Assembly (NCBI GenBank): GCA_944472155.2
Contig: OX235271.1
Coordinates: forward strand, 123,075,329 to 123,139,328
Direction of reading: 5' to 3'
Length of the DNA stretch: 64,000 nucleotides
From: Trichobilharzia szidati
Lineage: Eukaryota > Platyhelminthes > Trematoda > Strigeidida > Schistosomatidae
Positions 11,790 through 24,324 of the stretch are shown in pieces (position 1 is the stretch's first letter; every line of letters starts with the position of its first letter). The notes beneath the pieces were generated by a model. It had not been told where the DNA came from, did not search any database, and worked only from the letters and a program-made list of their open reading frames with translations. The position numbers and the translations under genes were made by a program.

Positions 11790-12405
11790 ATTGAGTTGCA
11801 AAACTATATTGACTGAAATGGCTAGGACATGTGTTGCATGTCCTGAGCAATAGTCCTCTTCGATGAACAATGTTAGCCGACATAAGATTAGGTTGGAAAG
11901 GAGTTAAGGATGGTCACATTAAAACATGGAGTCAATCCCTGAAGTCTTGGACAGTTAGTTTGTGCTATCCATGTAAGGAGGTGTAGACTGCCTTGTTAGG
12001 GTTCTCGCGATTCTAAAAATAAATGGCTGGAGGTTAGGCTGAAAAGGTGTTAAATGATGGTCGGACCAAAACACTGCATCAATTCATGGAGTCTTTCACA
12101 ATTAGTTCGAGCCAGTCTTATATGAGTCCTCGTGTTGCTAGGATCCAGTGACGGGAGACTACTGGAGATATGGCTGAAAATCGCCGTCAGTAGCGCAGAT
12201 GTCTCCACTCTTCTTCATCTCCCATATCAATTAAACCCTCATATTTTTCAAGTGTTACTATTGTTTCTCCCTCACATTTCTGCTTATTACGGTTCTCTTG
12301 AATCTATTTTTCCTACTTATATGCTAAATGGAGTGTGGCAACTTGAATCGGTACACTTCTGTGCAAAGTTCTGTGTTGAGACTTTGTCAGTCAGTCAGTC
12401 AGCTA
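11790..12405 (+). pseudogene. RTE element 3' end (same family as 53882-57520), decayed
   Basis: Broken frames match the C-terminal tail of the long RTE element at 53.9-57.5 kb, including the words KWLGHVL and MLADI-LGWK, then the 3' UTR word GTGTGGCAACTTGAA. It ends in a short tandem repeat (GTCA)n at about 12386-12402, like the (GACC)n ends of the other copies. Part of the coding tail appears twice in tandem (about 11890-11985 and 12025-12115). Confidence 0.65.
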
Positions 12406-12915
12406 GCTAAAACAACAAACCAACGGAACCGTCTATGTTGAGTATAAACATGATAAAGTGACAGTATTCGAACTGCTTTGGATTCTGTTCACCTTAGTTT
12501 TAGTATTTTTTGAACAACTATTTACTCCGACCCATCACACATATAAATAGCACTTCACAGCATCATTTGATAACAAGTATACTTGCAAATCCGTATGATT
12601 TAGTGCATTGATGTCACTTTCCGAGAGGCAGGATTTGTTGCTTGTTCTAAATTCGTTTTTGGAAATAAATGTTTCCAAATCCGTATCAACTAGTTGGAGC
12701 ATACTAGCTTTGTTATCATATCTATCCGTTTACATGTGGATGTGATCACGCATACTTTGTAAGAGTACAGTTAAGCACTGTAAAACATTTCAAGACGACC
12801 TCAACAAATAGGGTTAAAGTACTTAGTAAAATGAAAGTTATAGGCAAGCATATATTCTGAAACACATCTTTAACATACGTTGTAATACATGTGAGCACAT
12901 CAGGCTTGTCTGCTA

Positions 12916-13075
12916 GAGTGTCGGTGGTTTAACGGTAGAGTGCTCGCCAACCACGTGTGTGTGGTCTGAGATTTCATTCCCAACCACCGACGCACTCCTA
13001 AACCTTGCTAAACCGCCAATAAGACCGGCAATGATGAATGGTTGGACATGAGGCTAGCAACTACTTTCCCATAAA
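12916..13075 (+). mobile_element. tRNA-derived SINE (CGTCGGTGG type)
   Basis: Begins with a tRNA-like head. The A box TGGTTTAACGG at 12925-12935 fits TRGYNNARNGG exactly, and the B-box region is decayed. The body words (GCACTCCTAAACC, GCTAGCAAC) match the better-preserved copy at 36973-37200. Confidence 0.7.
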
Positions 13076-13769
13076 AATAAGCATCACTACTTTTTACGCA
13101 TACTAATCTGTTTGAATCAACCAACGAAGTATGTTACCTTAAATTAACAATGAGGTCACCTTTTAAGTGACCAAAGAGCGCGTTTAGTGCGTTGAAGGCA
13201 AACGGAATCAAAGATGTGAATTTCGGGCTACCAGATGAAACTGTTATTATGAACATGTATTTCGAAGTGATTTGTCTAAGCAGTTGTTCTTACAGAATAG
13301 GTGTTGGAGAGGACTCATACAAATCGTAGTAAATTACTTACTATGATCTGTCAGTGAGTGTCCTCTGGATTACGCCACTATTAGACACTTCTTCTTGAGT
13401 AGGGATAAATAGTCGTCAATAAATGACTTCCCAATACACAATATATGAAGTAATAACATCTGATCAGTTGTCTAGAAAAACTACAATGGTCTGCCGACTT
13501 CTAGACGAAGTGTAGTCACTGCAAGACAAATGTCGTGACACTGACTTTCTCACTTATATTCAGCATTTAAATTTACTAATTGCCACTCTTAAATGGAAAA
13601 GAATTAATCGGAACTGCTTAACGCTGTGAAATAAGTTGGTTTCTTCCCAACCGGTGTTCAGGTTGTTTGGTTGTATGTCACCTCACTACCTTATAGAAGG
13701 ATGTTTTGACCAATTTAACCTTCAAGTAATGATATAAGTTGCGGATTGTAACTAAATTCTCTTCGTTCC

Positions 13770-16145
13770 GTGTCTATTATTTTGAAAATTTTAATGGGAA
13801 TTTTTAATCAGTTAAAATGTTGTGAGCCGCCTGTAGTGTTGAAGGTTCTCAATGAGTACCTGAAGTATAACGCTAAGCTCAATGAAACAAAGGCTACACT
13901 GGATTTCGTTAACAATTGCATCGAGTTAAATCACTATCCTAAATTTTGTTACAAGTTTCTACGTCGAAGCAGAGTTCATCCCAATAGGAAGACGCTGAAA
14001 CGATATGCACTAAACCAAACAGACTCTTTATCTACATTCATTCAAGAGAATGAAATGAATATCGCTCGCAGGCAATATGCGGTAGATGAACTGCCAGAAG
14101 ATCTTCGAACGCCTTTTATGGAATACGTTACTCAAGTTAGTGAACGAAGAGCACAGAAGAAGCAGATAGAGCTCATGAAAGGACTTGAAAGGAAGCCAGA
14201 GGCTGGTAAATTTCCAGCAGATCCTAAAAAGTACGTCTACAATTATAGTAGTGTTGAATTAAATAAGGTTCGTCTTGAAGTACTTTCACTTGGCCTTGGA
14301 TTTTGTGATAGACCGAAACGAGTTAATCACTTAGATACTGATATTGAATTTGAAAACCTATTTAGTCAAACAAGGGATCTAGCTCCATCATCCACCTTTG
14401 AACTAGAACGCTTCAAATCCAGTCTAGTGGATTGCTGTTATCAGTACAAAAACCTCAAATGCGACAGTAAAAGTTTCTTGACAAAGGAGTACAGAGAAGA
14501 ACTAAAAAGACTGATAAATCATGAGAGACTGATAATCACAAAGCCGGATAAAGGGTCAGGAGTAGTCCTTCTTGATAGAAGTGACTATATTAAAGAGATG
14601 AAGGATATAGTGAAGGATACACAGAAGTTTCAAAAACTTGAGTAGAAGAAAGATTTCAATAAAAAAATAGAGAATGAATTAACCAGACGTTTGAAGAAAC
14701 TAAGGGAGGAGCAGATAATTTCTGAAAGTTTATATGAAGAAATCAGACCAACGGGAAAGTATACGCCAAGATTGTATGGCCTACCTAAAGTGCATAAACC
14801 AGGGGTACCGTTAAGACCAATACTTGATATGCAAAATTCGCCCTACCATGCTCTAGCTAGATGGTTAGTAAATATTCTCAAACCATTGCATGAAAAGATA
14901 GTGAAATATAGCGTCAAAGATGTATTTGAATTCGTAGACAAAATAAAAGATATTAATATCAAAGACAAAACCATGATATCTCTGGACATAACATCGTTAT
15001 TCACAAATGTACCTCTAATAGAAACAGTTAATTATATATGTGAACAAGTGGACAAGCAGTCGATAAACATTGGAATCCATATTGAAATCCTAAAAGAATT
15101 GATATTAAGATGTACCATGAATGTAAACTTCAAATTTGACGGCACGCTTTACAGGCAAGTGGACGGGGTGGCGATGGGCTCCCCATTGGGTCCCATTCTG
15201 ACTGATTTCTTTCTAAGTAAGCTAGAAAATGGACCTCTGAACAACCTTATCAGTAAGCTCTCATTTTATTGCCGATATATGGATGATACCTTTATTCTTT
15301 GTGATAACGGTTCTGATAGGAGTACAATAATTACTGAATTCAATGAAGTACATTCGGCTATGAAATTCACATGCGAAGAAAAATCCCAAGACAGAATTGC
15401 TTTCCTGGATGTCCTACTTACAAGAAAACCAGACGGTAGCATAAAAAGAAATTTGCATAGAAAAAGCACTTGGACAGTACAATATACACACTTTCACAGC
15501 TTCGTTCCTATCAATTACAAAAGAAATTTAGTAAAGACCCTTAGCCACAGAGATAGAGCTATATGCTCTGAAGAAGTAATTAAAGATGAATTAAGTATGG
15601 TATATGACACTTTAATCGAAAATGGTTATCCTGAAAAATTTATCAAGAAACATATGACAAAGAAAGCCGAAAAGGACTCCCCACTACCTGTAAACAAGAA
15701 GCCACTTTATATACGACTACAATTCATGGGCGATATACCAAGCGAGTTAATTACGAAGAAATTAAGAAAATCAGTTCAAAGAACTTTTAATGCTGGCGAA
15801 CTACACGTATTATTCTCTACACGACCGATGGTGCTACCTCGACTGGAAGATGAAGTATCTAGACTAGCCACATCAAAATGTATCTACCAATTCAACTGCG
15901 CTTGTGGAGCGAGTTATATTGGCCGTTGCTCTAGGAACTTGATTTTTCGTGCTCGAGAACATATCCCACTATGGCTAAGTAAAGGCGTAGTTAAAACTAT
16001 TAACAGCTCGATATTAGACCATCTGGTGCAAACCGGTCACAAAGCCAGAGTAGAAGAATCCTTCTCTATAATCTACCGGGTGCCTAACAAACCACCAAAA
16101 GTATTTTCATTAACAACAGTGAAATTATTCAGTACTAGCGTCTAA
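13770..16145 (+). pseudogene. Penelope-like retroelement ORF (RT + GIY-YIG), one in-frame stop
   Basis: Two open stretches, 13770-14642 and 14646-16145, are in the same frame and separated only by a TAG at 14643-14645. Without it the frame would be about 791 codons, near the usual PLE length. Visible in order: KPDKGSGVVLLDR, LYGLPKVHKPG, SLDITSLFTNVPL, GVAMGSPLGP, the RT catalytic YMDD (RYMDDTFIL), and the C-terminal GIY-YIG endonuclease region with CACGASYIGRCSR and RAREH. The last residues after PNKPPK diverge from other copies, suggesting a late frameshift. The first ATG is at 13794; the frame also opens from a GTG at 13770. This is the best-preserved PLE of the window and a close relative of the fragment at 53165-53603. 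Confidence 0.9.
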
Positions 16146-16321
16146 ACTTACCTCACTGGCCATAATGTTATGGTTTGTATCATTTTGTATTTAGCCATAT
16201 AAATGTCAGTGTAAAATATACCATCAAATTTAGAAAATATAATCAGAAGTCTGTTTTACCTTGAATCAGGAACTTCAACAATAGGCTGAATGGTACTGCA
16301 CGGTGATATACGTTGCTGATT

Positions 16322-16358
16322 GGTTGATGTGAGCAGCTGGATACCGGTCACATCAACC
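16322..16358. repeat. Perfect 11-bp stem-loop downstream of the PLE
   Basis: GGTTGATGTGA (16322-16332) and its exact complement (16348-16358) enclose a 15-base loop. It lies in the 3' non-coding region of the PLE, just before a hammerhead-like stretch. Confidence 0.75.
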
Positions 16359-16458
16359 AGTAATGATCAGTAGCCAGACCGATGTTATTTAAACATAGGA
16401 CGGTCATTTCGCCTATTTGGGGTAGAGGTCATCAGCAGTAATAAACCCACACTAACTA

Positions 16459-16500
16459 CTGGTGATTGCCAAACAGACGGCCGAAACGGTCCTTAAGTGT
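16459..16500 (+). ncRNA. Hammerhead-like motif in PLE 3' region (degenerate)
   Basis: CTGGTGA is followed by a short GCC/GGC pair and GGCCGAAACGG, which resembles the CUGANGA...GAAA core of a hammerhead ribozyme with A6 changed to G. PLEs are known to carry hammerhead motifs in their terminal repeats. Stem I and the cleavage base are not clear here, so activity is doubtful. Confidence 0.3.
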
Positions 16501-17487
16501 TCGGATGACGTCGATTAGGATAATGTGAGTGGTATCCAACTACTTATATATCACTCAATCAGTAGCATGTAACATCTTTCAGTTTTGTTTGCTTTGGCGA
16601 CTGTGATGCACGGTATCAGGCAGACCACATATCGTGTGCTATATCAATGATATCGGTTTCTAAAGCAATCTGTGGTGAAATTATACCACAAACTATGCGA
16701 TCTGCAAATTACAAGATTTTATTTTCAAATTGTTAACTTGATTGAACGGTGATCATTTGTAGTATCACTTGATGACATAAGTTTATTCAGTTTAATTAAA
16801 AAAAATCAGATTTACACCTAGCTGGCTAAACCTGTACAAAAGTCAAGCAGAAGGATGTATGATGTTGACATCAGTGGAGCCATAAATTTGTGCCCAGAAA
16901 TTAACGAAGTGACATTTTAGGGAAAATAGTTTGGCCAACGAGTCAGTGAAATAGCTTTAGATTTAGCTGTATCCCGCATAGCAGACAATCCATGTACAAG
17001 GGAATTTGAAAACAGAATGACTTCTTAAAACAAGCCTTTCACTAGGACACGATGTTACAGCTAATTAGTATTAGAGCTAAGCATGAATCTAATATGATAG
17101 ACTTATGGAACTGAATCTGCAACAACACAGGGGAAATCTTTCAGAAAGTTAGTAACCACGTGGTTTGAATGAGTGAATGTTCTGAAGAAGTCAGAAGGAT
17201 GACTGGAATAAAAGTTTGATAATCCTGGAAAATTTATCATAAAATTTTCTTTGTATATAAAGGAGACTTCGACAATACATAACACATAAAGCCAGAACCT
17301 TGTGTACAAAAGCAATCTGTGCGATCTCATCTTCGATACCATAGTCTTGAGTTTACCATGTAATTCACAAAAGCTTTGTTATCTTTCTTTATTGCATGTT
17401 CTATTTCTGTTTTATTTTATTTCACTTCATGTTATCATATTCTTACATTTTATGTAGACTACTATTTTGACAACATTTCACTCAACC

Positions 17488-17815
17488 TGTGGTGTGAGCT
17501 GGCTGCTAGCAAAATTGGTAGACAGTAATTGACGTCAATGTTTATTGGTCGGTTGAAAAATATGAACCAAGACTGATTCAACAACCAACCACAGCAGAAT
17601 TCGCGTAGGCGGATACAGTTAGCATATAAATGATCTGACATTCAAGAAATAGCCACAAAGATATGAAAGATTAACTTTCAGTGAGAAACAGCCAATCAGA
17701 AGACTGTGTTTTTCTGCTAACAATAATCTATAATAATGTACATGAAAATCTATAAATATGTGTTGATTTCGTTAATAAACGGTCTGTTGCCTGGCCCTTG
17801 TCTTCTGTCGTTACA
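17488..17815 (+). mobile_element. Solo LTR, copy 1 (328 bp)
   Basis: Starts TGTGGTG and ends GTTACA (TG...CA). It is flanked by an exact 4-bp target-site duplication AACC (17484-17487 and 17816-17819). It contains a TATA box (TATAAATA near 17751) and AATAAA (17774-17779) in promoter-to-poly(A) order. No internal gag-pol adjoins, so it is a solo LTR. Three relatives lie at 23974, 45990 and 51604. Confidence 0.85.
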
Positions 17816-18309
17816 AACCTACGTTTCCAACATACCATATTCACATTTTCACATTTCCGAATGTACTATATTCTCCCTATCATCTATTTCACATGCATCT
17901 TTAGGAGGGGAGCATTGCTGAAGAATCGAAAGCTAGGATAAAACAGCAATCCAGTACTTCTCGGTATTGTGTGACTTTTCAGCTGAAATCAGTTCATTTT
18001 CAAACTCGAAATCAATCATATCTCTACAAACCAACACTTGAATGTTAAATCTTGGTAATGATGCCCATAGTACAAAGCGTCTTGAAGAGTTTTCCATCCA
18101 CGTTGATGAATTTTAAGCGAAACCCTACAAAGAAATAATATTTCGAGTTATCATAAATCTGTGCATGGACTTCCATCAGACGCATAGTCAGAGTTTCCTT
18201 TAACTGACCAAAGGAGATAATGATACGCGGTTGCTTTTGTAAATCTGAGTAATCCAGAGAAGATAAAGGATGTAATTTATTATTTTTAAGCATAATTTCC
18301 GATGATTAC

Positions 18310-19075
18310 TGTCATCAGTTTACTAAGTAGAAACCTAACTCGAATAATCTTCTCACCAAAGAGCATATAGGTCAACTTAAAGAATCAGAGAAGAATGGTG
18401 ATATTAGCATATGCCACCCAGACAAAGGTGGAGGTGTTGTAGTAATGAATCGCCACGATTATAACGATAGAATCTCAGTGATTCTCTCTGATCAAATAAA
18501 ATTCATCAAACTCAATGGTGAAACAAACAAGACACATCTAATCGAAAAGCGGGTGACACATGTTTAAGCGAAAATGAAAAATAAATGCGTAATCTTGTCA
18601 GGTCTATATGAACAGATCTGACCAGAAGGCTGCATAATACCACGTTTGTATGGGCTACCGAGAATTCTTAAGACAGGATCATCCCTGCGTCCAATTCCCA
18701 ATATGGCGGTTTCTCATCATCATGGAATTGCTCAATGGCTAGCAGAATTACTGGAACCAGTTAGAAGACAAGTGTCTAAGTTTTCCAATGAGATTATTAA
18801 AGATTTTATTGTGTTAGACAGAGTCATGTTCTCATTAGATCTGATTTCACTATCTACCGGTGTACCTGTCATGGTAACTACTTGCTATACATGTGATTAT
18901 ATTGATGCGCGTAGTTTAGAAATAGGGTTTCCGATAACATACCTCAAAGAACTTTTATTGAGATGCACGCTGAATGTTCAGTTCACTTTCAATAATGAGA
19001 TTTTTGGACTGAGAGAAGGCATTGCGATGTGATCACCACTAGGGCCATTGCTGACTGGTCGGAAAAAGAACTTGA
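18310..19075 (+). pseudogene. Penelope-like RT remnant
   Basis: Broken frames give CHPDKGGGVVVMNRHDYN, then RLYGLPRILKTGSSLRPI, SLDLISLSTGVPV, LLRCTLNVQF and GIAM followed by a stop where GVAMGSPLGP is expected. The YMDD block and the endonuclease are missing. It is clearly PLE RT, dead through stops and 3' truncation. Confidence 0.75.
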
Positions 19076-20227
19076 ATACGTCACGAATGGAAAACCGAGT
19101 AGTAGTGATAATATTGGCAATGGTGATAATAATAATAATAATACGACGAGTTAAGATGATGGCACTGACAAACGACAGTTTTAAGTGAATCAAGTATAAA
19201 AATAATAAGAAGAAGTAGGACAAAATACAGAATAAGAATGTTAGTAATAATAATAACAGTTAATAAGCAAGTCATATTACAATAGAAGGTTAAATATGAT
19301 AGCCATTTCCTTCTGTACACAGAGAGCTGATTTCACAAGCTCCTACAGTTGCAAGCTCCTTCCTGTTTGTTTGTTTATTTGTTTGTCTGCTGACAACAGT
19401 AATTCACATGACAGCGTCAATATCATGTCTGTAGTCTACAAAATGCTTTGTTATTGAAGTTCTTGGTACTATGACATCAGTTATCTTCAAAATATCAGGC
19501 GAACTATTCGAACTTAAATTAACGCGAAAAATATCAAATTACTGTAATAATGACCATTAGTAAATCTTCCAAAGTTTCTGAAATCAGCTTCAGTTATTCA
19601 TTATATTGATAGTGGTGAAGTAAAAGTTGGAAACTGCAATTATTTTACGCATAGTTCACGTCGTAATAAACTAATCCTCGTGGGTATAAGAAAGCTAAAT
19701 GTTAGATTGCCAATAATATGTCCATAATCCTAGAACGGTTTGATTAAGATGGGATCGGTGTATGTCATTTCATATCTGGGATAATTGGGTGGGCGAATAC
19801 AATGCTAACAACAACTTCTGATAGGCAGTTATTTGACGGCCTTGACATTATTGCACTAGCTGGCTAAACAGTGAGAGAATATTCGCCGTCTACTGAAAGA
19901 GTGCGTGAAATGATTGATACCTCGATTCAAAGTGGAAGCTGTAAGTTCAGAAATGATAAAGTGACTGGAGCCATGTTTTGTCTGCTTTTCAGATTTATGA
20001 AGAAGACTGATATAGAAGAGTTAAGAGTTAGTGAAGGCAAAGCGGAGAATAACAAGGTAATCATTCGCTCACTATCTCAGGGTTGCACTCGATTCCTTCA
20101 TATGAACAATGATTATGGCTTCAATATTTGACTGTGTTCACCTTTATAACACTACTGAATTGCCGTAACGCCGGCATGATGGCGACGGCTGGTGTCACTG
20201 GTAAAAGAAAGTGATCAAATAAACCAA
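19076..20227. other. Unannotated stretch
   Basis: Contains short ATA/TAA runs near 19120 and a GTTT-type simple repeat near 19370. No gene is supported. Confidence 0.45.
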
Positions 20228-20475
20228 TTACAGGATTTTCACCATGAGCTGACATTATTTAGAGAACCATTGGAAAACCTGGGAGTACCGGACAGCTGTC
20301 TCGTCCTAGTTTGGGACTCTTCATCAGTACGCACCCACCGGGGTTCGAACCCAGGACCTTCTGGTTACAAGGCGAGCTCGTATACCATTAAGCCACTGGG
20401 ACCCGATCCAATGGTCCATGAATTCTAACTTCTGCCAATTCACGACATAGCGCGACCCCTAGCCAATGTCTTCAA
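20228..20475 (-). mobile_element. Hammerhead SINE, left member of inverted pair
   Basis: On the minus strand the tRNA-like head has A box TGGCTTAATGG and a perfect B box GGTTCGAACCC. It is followed by a Smalpha-type hammerhead region: CTGATGA, GAGTCCC loop GGAC, then GAGAC where GAAAC is expected. After that come GACAGCTGTCC and the 3' tail (GAGAACCA, GAGCTGACAT). It mirrors 20587-20835. Confidence 0.8.
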
Positions 20476-20586
20476 TGAGATGCTCACTAGCGACTTTCCC
20501 TAATCAGTTTGGTAGTTACCTGGAGTTCTAGTGAGAAGTCGTGACCAGTAGGGTGCAGCAGGTTGGGTGTGAGGACAAATACTCGC

Positions 20587-20835
20587 CAAAGACACTGGCT
20601 AGGGGGTCGCGCTATGTCGTGAATTGGCAGAAGTTAGAATTCATGGACCATTGGATCGGGTCCCAGTGGCTTAATGGTATACGAGCTCGCCTTGTAACCA
20701 GAAGGTAATGGGTTTGAATCCCGGTGGGTGCGTACTGATGAAGAGTCCCAAACTAGGACGAGACAGCTGTCCAGTACTCCCAGGTTTTCCAATGGTTCTC
20801 TAACTAATGTCGGCTTATAGTGAAAATCCTGTAAC
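20587..20835 (+). mobile_element. Hammerhead SINE, right member of inverted pair
   Basis: Plus-strand partner of 20228-20475; positions sum to about 41062. Its A box TGGCTTAATGG fits the consensus exactly, and its B box is GGTTTGAATCC (one change). CTGATGA lies at 20735-20741. Both members share the GAGAC change in place of GAAAC, so they share one ancestor already damaged in the ribozyme. Confidence 0.8.
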
Positions 20836-21589
20836 CAATCAAATCCCTACAAACCAACACCTGAGTAAACCAATTACACTCGGATAAGTGTATTATGATA
20901 ATGACACTTCGATAAAAATAACTCAAAGTAGGACAGGATTACAATTCGGTTTCTTTTTAGATGAAAACACGAATATATACGTTTACTGCGAACTATGAAC
21001 ACTAAATCACTCACCATACATGACACTTTTCACTTGGATTCATTGGTGAGTCCACTGGACAGTTGTATGCTCTTGCGAAATTTTCACTATTTGACAACGT
21101 ACCGACAATTCTAATAAATAAAAAAAATCTAGGAAGTAGTAGGTTGAATTATAGACTGACACGGCTGAAGATGTAGAAAATAGTAGAGGATGTTGTTAAT
21201 TTTAACTGTGTGTTAAATTCATCGAAACCTCCAATATCGGAAACCTGCTTAAATCACTGGGTTACCTAAAATTTCTATCCATCAAAATGCATTGTATTTA
21301 TTCCATTTCATATTGCTTTCAATCGTTTAATACCACACTGATTTGCACTCTCAACTTGCGCGTAATTTCAGGCAAGTTTCTATCTACCGATGGCAGATTT
21401 TCGAAGGAAACGAAGAATGATAGAAGAGTAGTAGTGCAACATGATTCAGACCACATATTATCGGTTATGGCGTCGTTTGAAGACTCTATACGGAGAGTAA
21501 ATACTTTACAGTGAGAGTCGCTGAAAATTCTGTATTGTGTAAAAATGCATTTTCCAGCATGGAGCTTTTACGTGAATTAACTTGTTGAA

Positions 21590-21735
21590 TGGTGGCTAGC
21601 AGTGGAGTTCAAGATGCTCATTTCGTCCAAACTGGGACTCGTCAGTTCGATGTGCCTACTTTCCTCAGTCACTGAGGCCCAAATCTAGTACCCATCGTCT
21701 CAACGCCGAAGTGTTATCTACTAGTCCACTTGAAC
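21590..21735 (-). mobile_element. Smalpha-type hammerhead SINE
   Basis: Read on the minus strand, an A-box-like word (GTGGACTAGTAGA) and a decayed B box precede a hammerhead domain and the end word CCACTGCTAGCCAC. This is the same family as 35075-35270 and distinct from the 20.2-20.8 kb subtype. Confidence 0.75.
21603..21651 (-). ncRNA. Hammerhead ribozyme with intact catalytic core
   Basis: CTGACGA, a GUCC/GGAC stem II with a CAGUUU loop, GAAA, a short AUGAGCAU stem III and cleavage-site C are all present in order on the minus strand. Core bases fit CUGANGA...GAAA. Stem I is weakened by two mismatches (UCGAA against UUGAA), so cleavage may be slow or lost. Confidence 0.65.
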
Positions 21736-21959
21736 GAACGAACTCTACCTTCGGTGCAATGCATATCAATTATTATTTGATCCAATTTCTTCGTTACATC
21801 AAATTACTGCAAGTTAAATCCTTAGACATCTTCGAAGCATCTTTACAAGGAGCCAGTATGTAAACAAAGACCTGACACTTCAGTTCACTCAGGCAACAGG
21901 AAAGTACAAATTGCATTAAGTGAAGCTACTTATATCAAAATAGTCATATATATATATGT

Positions 21960-22260
21960 CCAGGCATTACTGGACGCTATTTTGTCCTAGTTTCTGACTC
22001 TTCATGGTGTGATCCACTGGCGTTTGAAAACCAGGTCCTTCTGGTTACAAGGCGAGCTAGTTGACCATTCGTCCACTTGCACCAGATGTGTTGATTCATG
22101 GATTCCAACTTCGACGATATATATGCCGCAACCACTAGACAGTGTAGTCGGCGAGTAACTGTCCCCTTACCTGACTTGGTGGAACCCGTTGATCAACACT
22201 GCTCACTGGAACTTCAGGTAACTTCCTATATAGAGCCGGTCGCTAGTGAGCATCAGATTG
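21960..22260 (-). mobile_element. Decayed hammerhead SINE
   Basis: The minus strand shows a tRNA-like head (GTGGACGAATGGTCAACTAG, then GAAAACC in the B-box region). A broken ribozyme remnant follows (GAAGAGTCAGAAACTAGGAC with AAAA in place of GAAA). Confidence 0.55.
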
Positions 22261-22639
22261 ATTTTCAGGCGCTCGTTTGATTTGTTCACTTTATCTGAAT
22301 TTCAGCTTATTTTATTATTCAATATCAAGTCACACACTCTCTTATGAATAAATGATCAACTCGATGAATGACGTGAAGACTTTCACATTTCTAATAAAAT
22401 CTTACCTATAATGACCTAACACATGATCAGCGTCACTCATGTGTTCAAGTAGTCCTTATGCATTATACTTTCTACAAAATGTCTGGAAAAAATAAGATCA
22501 TCAAAAGATGAAATATTTCATAACTCCGACAGGGTAATGTACAAACTTCATGTCGTATTCAGTATATAAAATAGTTTAGAGAACCGATTGACATGATAAT
22601 AATAACAGTAATAATAAAATTTAAATGAATTTTAGATTT

Positions 22640-22760
22640 TTCCCGTCGATTGATTGGACCGAAGTGCTCGGTCTCAGGTTGACATGTCGGCTTCTTGAGC
22701 AGATGTTTCGAAGATGTCTGGGCATTTAATTAGTATTTAATTGGTGGATGGTATATCATT
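22640..22760. repeat. Dispersed repeat related to 34797-35047
   Basis: The words CCCGTCGATTGATTGG, GACATGTCGGCT and AGATGTCTGGGCA match the palindrome arms at 34797 and 34946. A further piece lies near 21826-21895. Function unknown. Confidence 0.65.
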
Positions 22761-22799
22761 TGACGGAATTTCATACTATCTGCCACACGCTCCAGCCCC

Positions 22800-23969
22800 C
22801 GAGTTATTTGTCCTCTCAAAACGCAGCAATCGGTATGTTGAAAGCCATCCAAAAATATCCATAAGTACAGACTGTTCTACAAGAACGCAAATAGGTGGTT
22901 AAAATGGACTGCAACTGAGTGAGTTCGATACGTCACGGTCTGTAGAAGATTAGATAGCCCAATGATTTAAGCAGGTCGTGAAAGAAGTTCAAATAAAGCA
23001 ATCAAGTCGGTTAAGTGTACTTCTCTTCAGTTTCGACTGATTTCAAAGTCATTAATCTCCCTATTCCAGAAACTGGTGGAATTATTTTTCGAAATGCGAG
23101 CGCATTTAAGCTGGTCACACTAGAATGCTCACACAGAATAGCCTTCAGAGTGAAACAAAAGTCAAGCATGATCCACAGAGTCAGCAGAACCATGTCTCCG
23201 AAACACCGTATGCTCAGCAGTTTTATTCGACTATACTATAGCATCTCCTCTAATGTAAAATCTCCTAGATTCACGACACGTGCATACCCCTAAGTGTTCT
23301 GCATTTCATTAAGAGAAGAATACCTCTGGTGTTCATGAAATTGTCGTCTAACCTGTTTAGATTACCGCCAACATATTACCATTTGTTACGCATCCGCATG
23401 TTTCGATACTCAGAATGAAATTCCATGAATGGTTTATTCACACCTGTGAATGAAGTGGCGCTGATGAATCCAACTCAAAATATACATCACGGAAAGTGGT
23501 CCAATGCATATCTCTTCCTATAATTGGGAAGCATCTGGATGACTTATCAGATTCTGCCCACATAGGCTGGGATCACTTACGTTAATTCACTGAGTAAGAC
23601 TAAGTTGTAAACAGCTCAATTTGTCATGCAATTTGTATCCTGACGTTTTCCACAGTACTTTGACAAGTTAATGACAGTGATTACAGCATTGTTTCTCTCT
23701 CTTAATTACCCTGTGTTGTCGACTGATAAAGTAGATGCTTGGTTATAATTAGAGCAGAAAATCTCTCAATGTATTCTTGATTGAGATATCTCACGACATG
23801 GAATGCTTTCACTTAAGCACTATAAAGTCTAGTTTGGAGAGGGTGGTAAGTTGGATTTGCTTCTCGAAGAAAATTCGGAACACGTATTAGAAGCTGTCCA
23901 CATGAACACAGCAGCCTATGTCTAGACATCAAACTACTTCATTACCTCATCTTTCACAGTCCTAGTAAC
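22800..23969. other. Unannotated stretch
   Basis: No coding signal, repeat family or RNA gene recognised. Confidence 0.45.
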
Positions 23970-23973
23970 CTGG

Positions 23974-24316
23974 TGTGGTGAGAGCTGTCTGCTAGACAGA
24001 ATTGTAGACAACAATTTACGTCAATCTTTACGTCCGGAATCGGGGTAATGAGAAAAAAAAGAACAAGAACAAAGCCTAACTTTGAAAACTCAACAACCAA
24101 TCTGCAAATACGATTTGCAGATACATGGATGAACTGTCTAGGAAATTGCCACAAAGAGATGACAGAATAACCTTCAGCAAGAAAATAGCCAATCAGAAGA
24201 GGTTCCTTCTCTGTCAACAATAACGAGCAATAATGTACATAAAAATCTATAAATATCTCATGATCTTATCAATGAATGAACGATCTGTTGCCTGGCCCTT
24301 GTCTTCTATCGTTATA
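23974..24316 (+). mobile_element. Solo LTR, copy 2 (343 bp)
   Basis: Starts TGTGGTGAGAG and ends GTTATA (CA changed to TA). It has an exact 4-bp duplication CTGG (23970-23973, 24317-24320). It is the same family as 17488, but the AATAAA position has decayed to AATGAA. It lies directly against the 3' tail of the CR1 element that follows. Confidence 0.8.
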
Positions 24317-24324
24317 CTGGTAGT

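Noticed and set aside
20330..20400. tRNA gene on the minus strand
   Set aside because: A and B boxes are good, but the acceptor and anticodon arms do not fold. The unit continues into a hammerhead domain and recurs elsewhere, so it is a SINE head. The same applies at 35088, 36980, 38200 and 43780.
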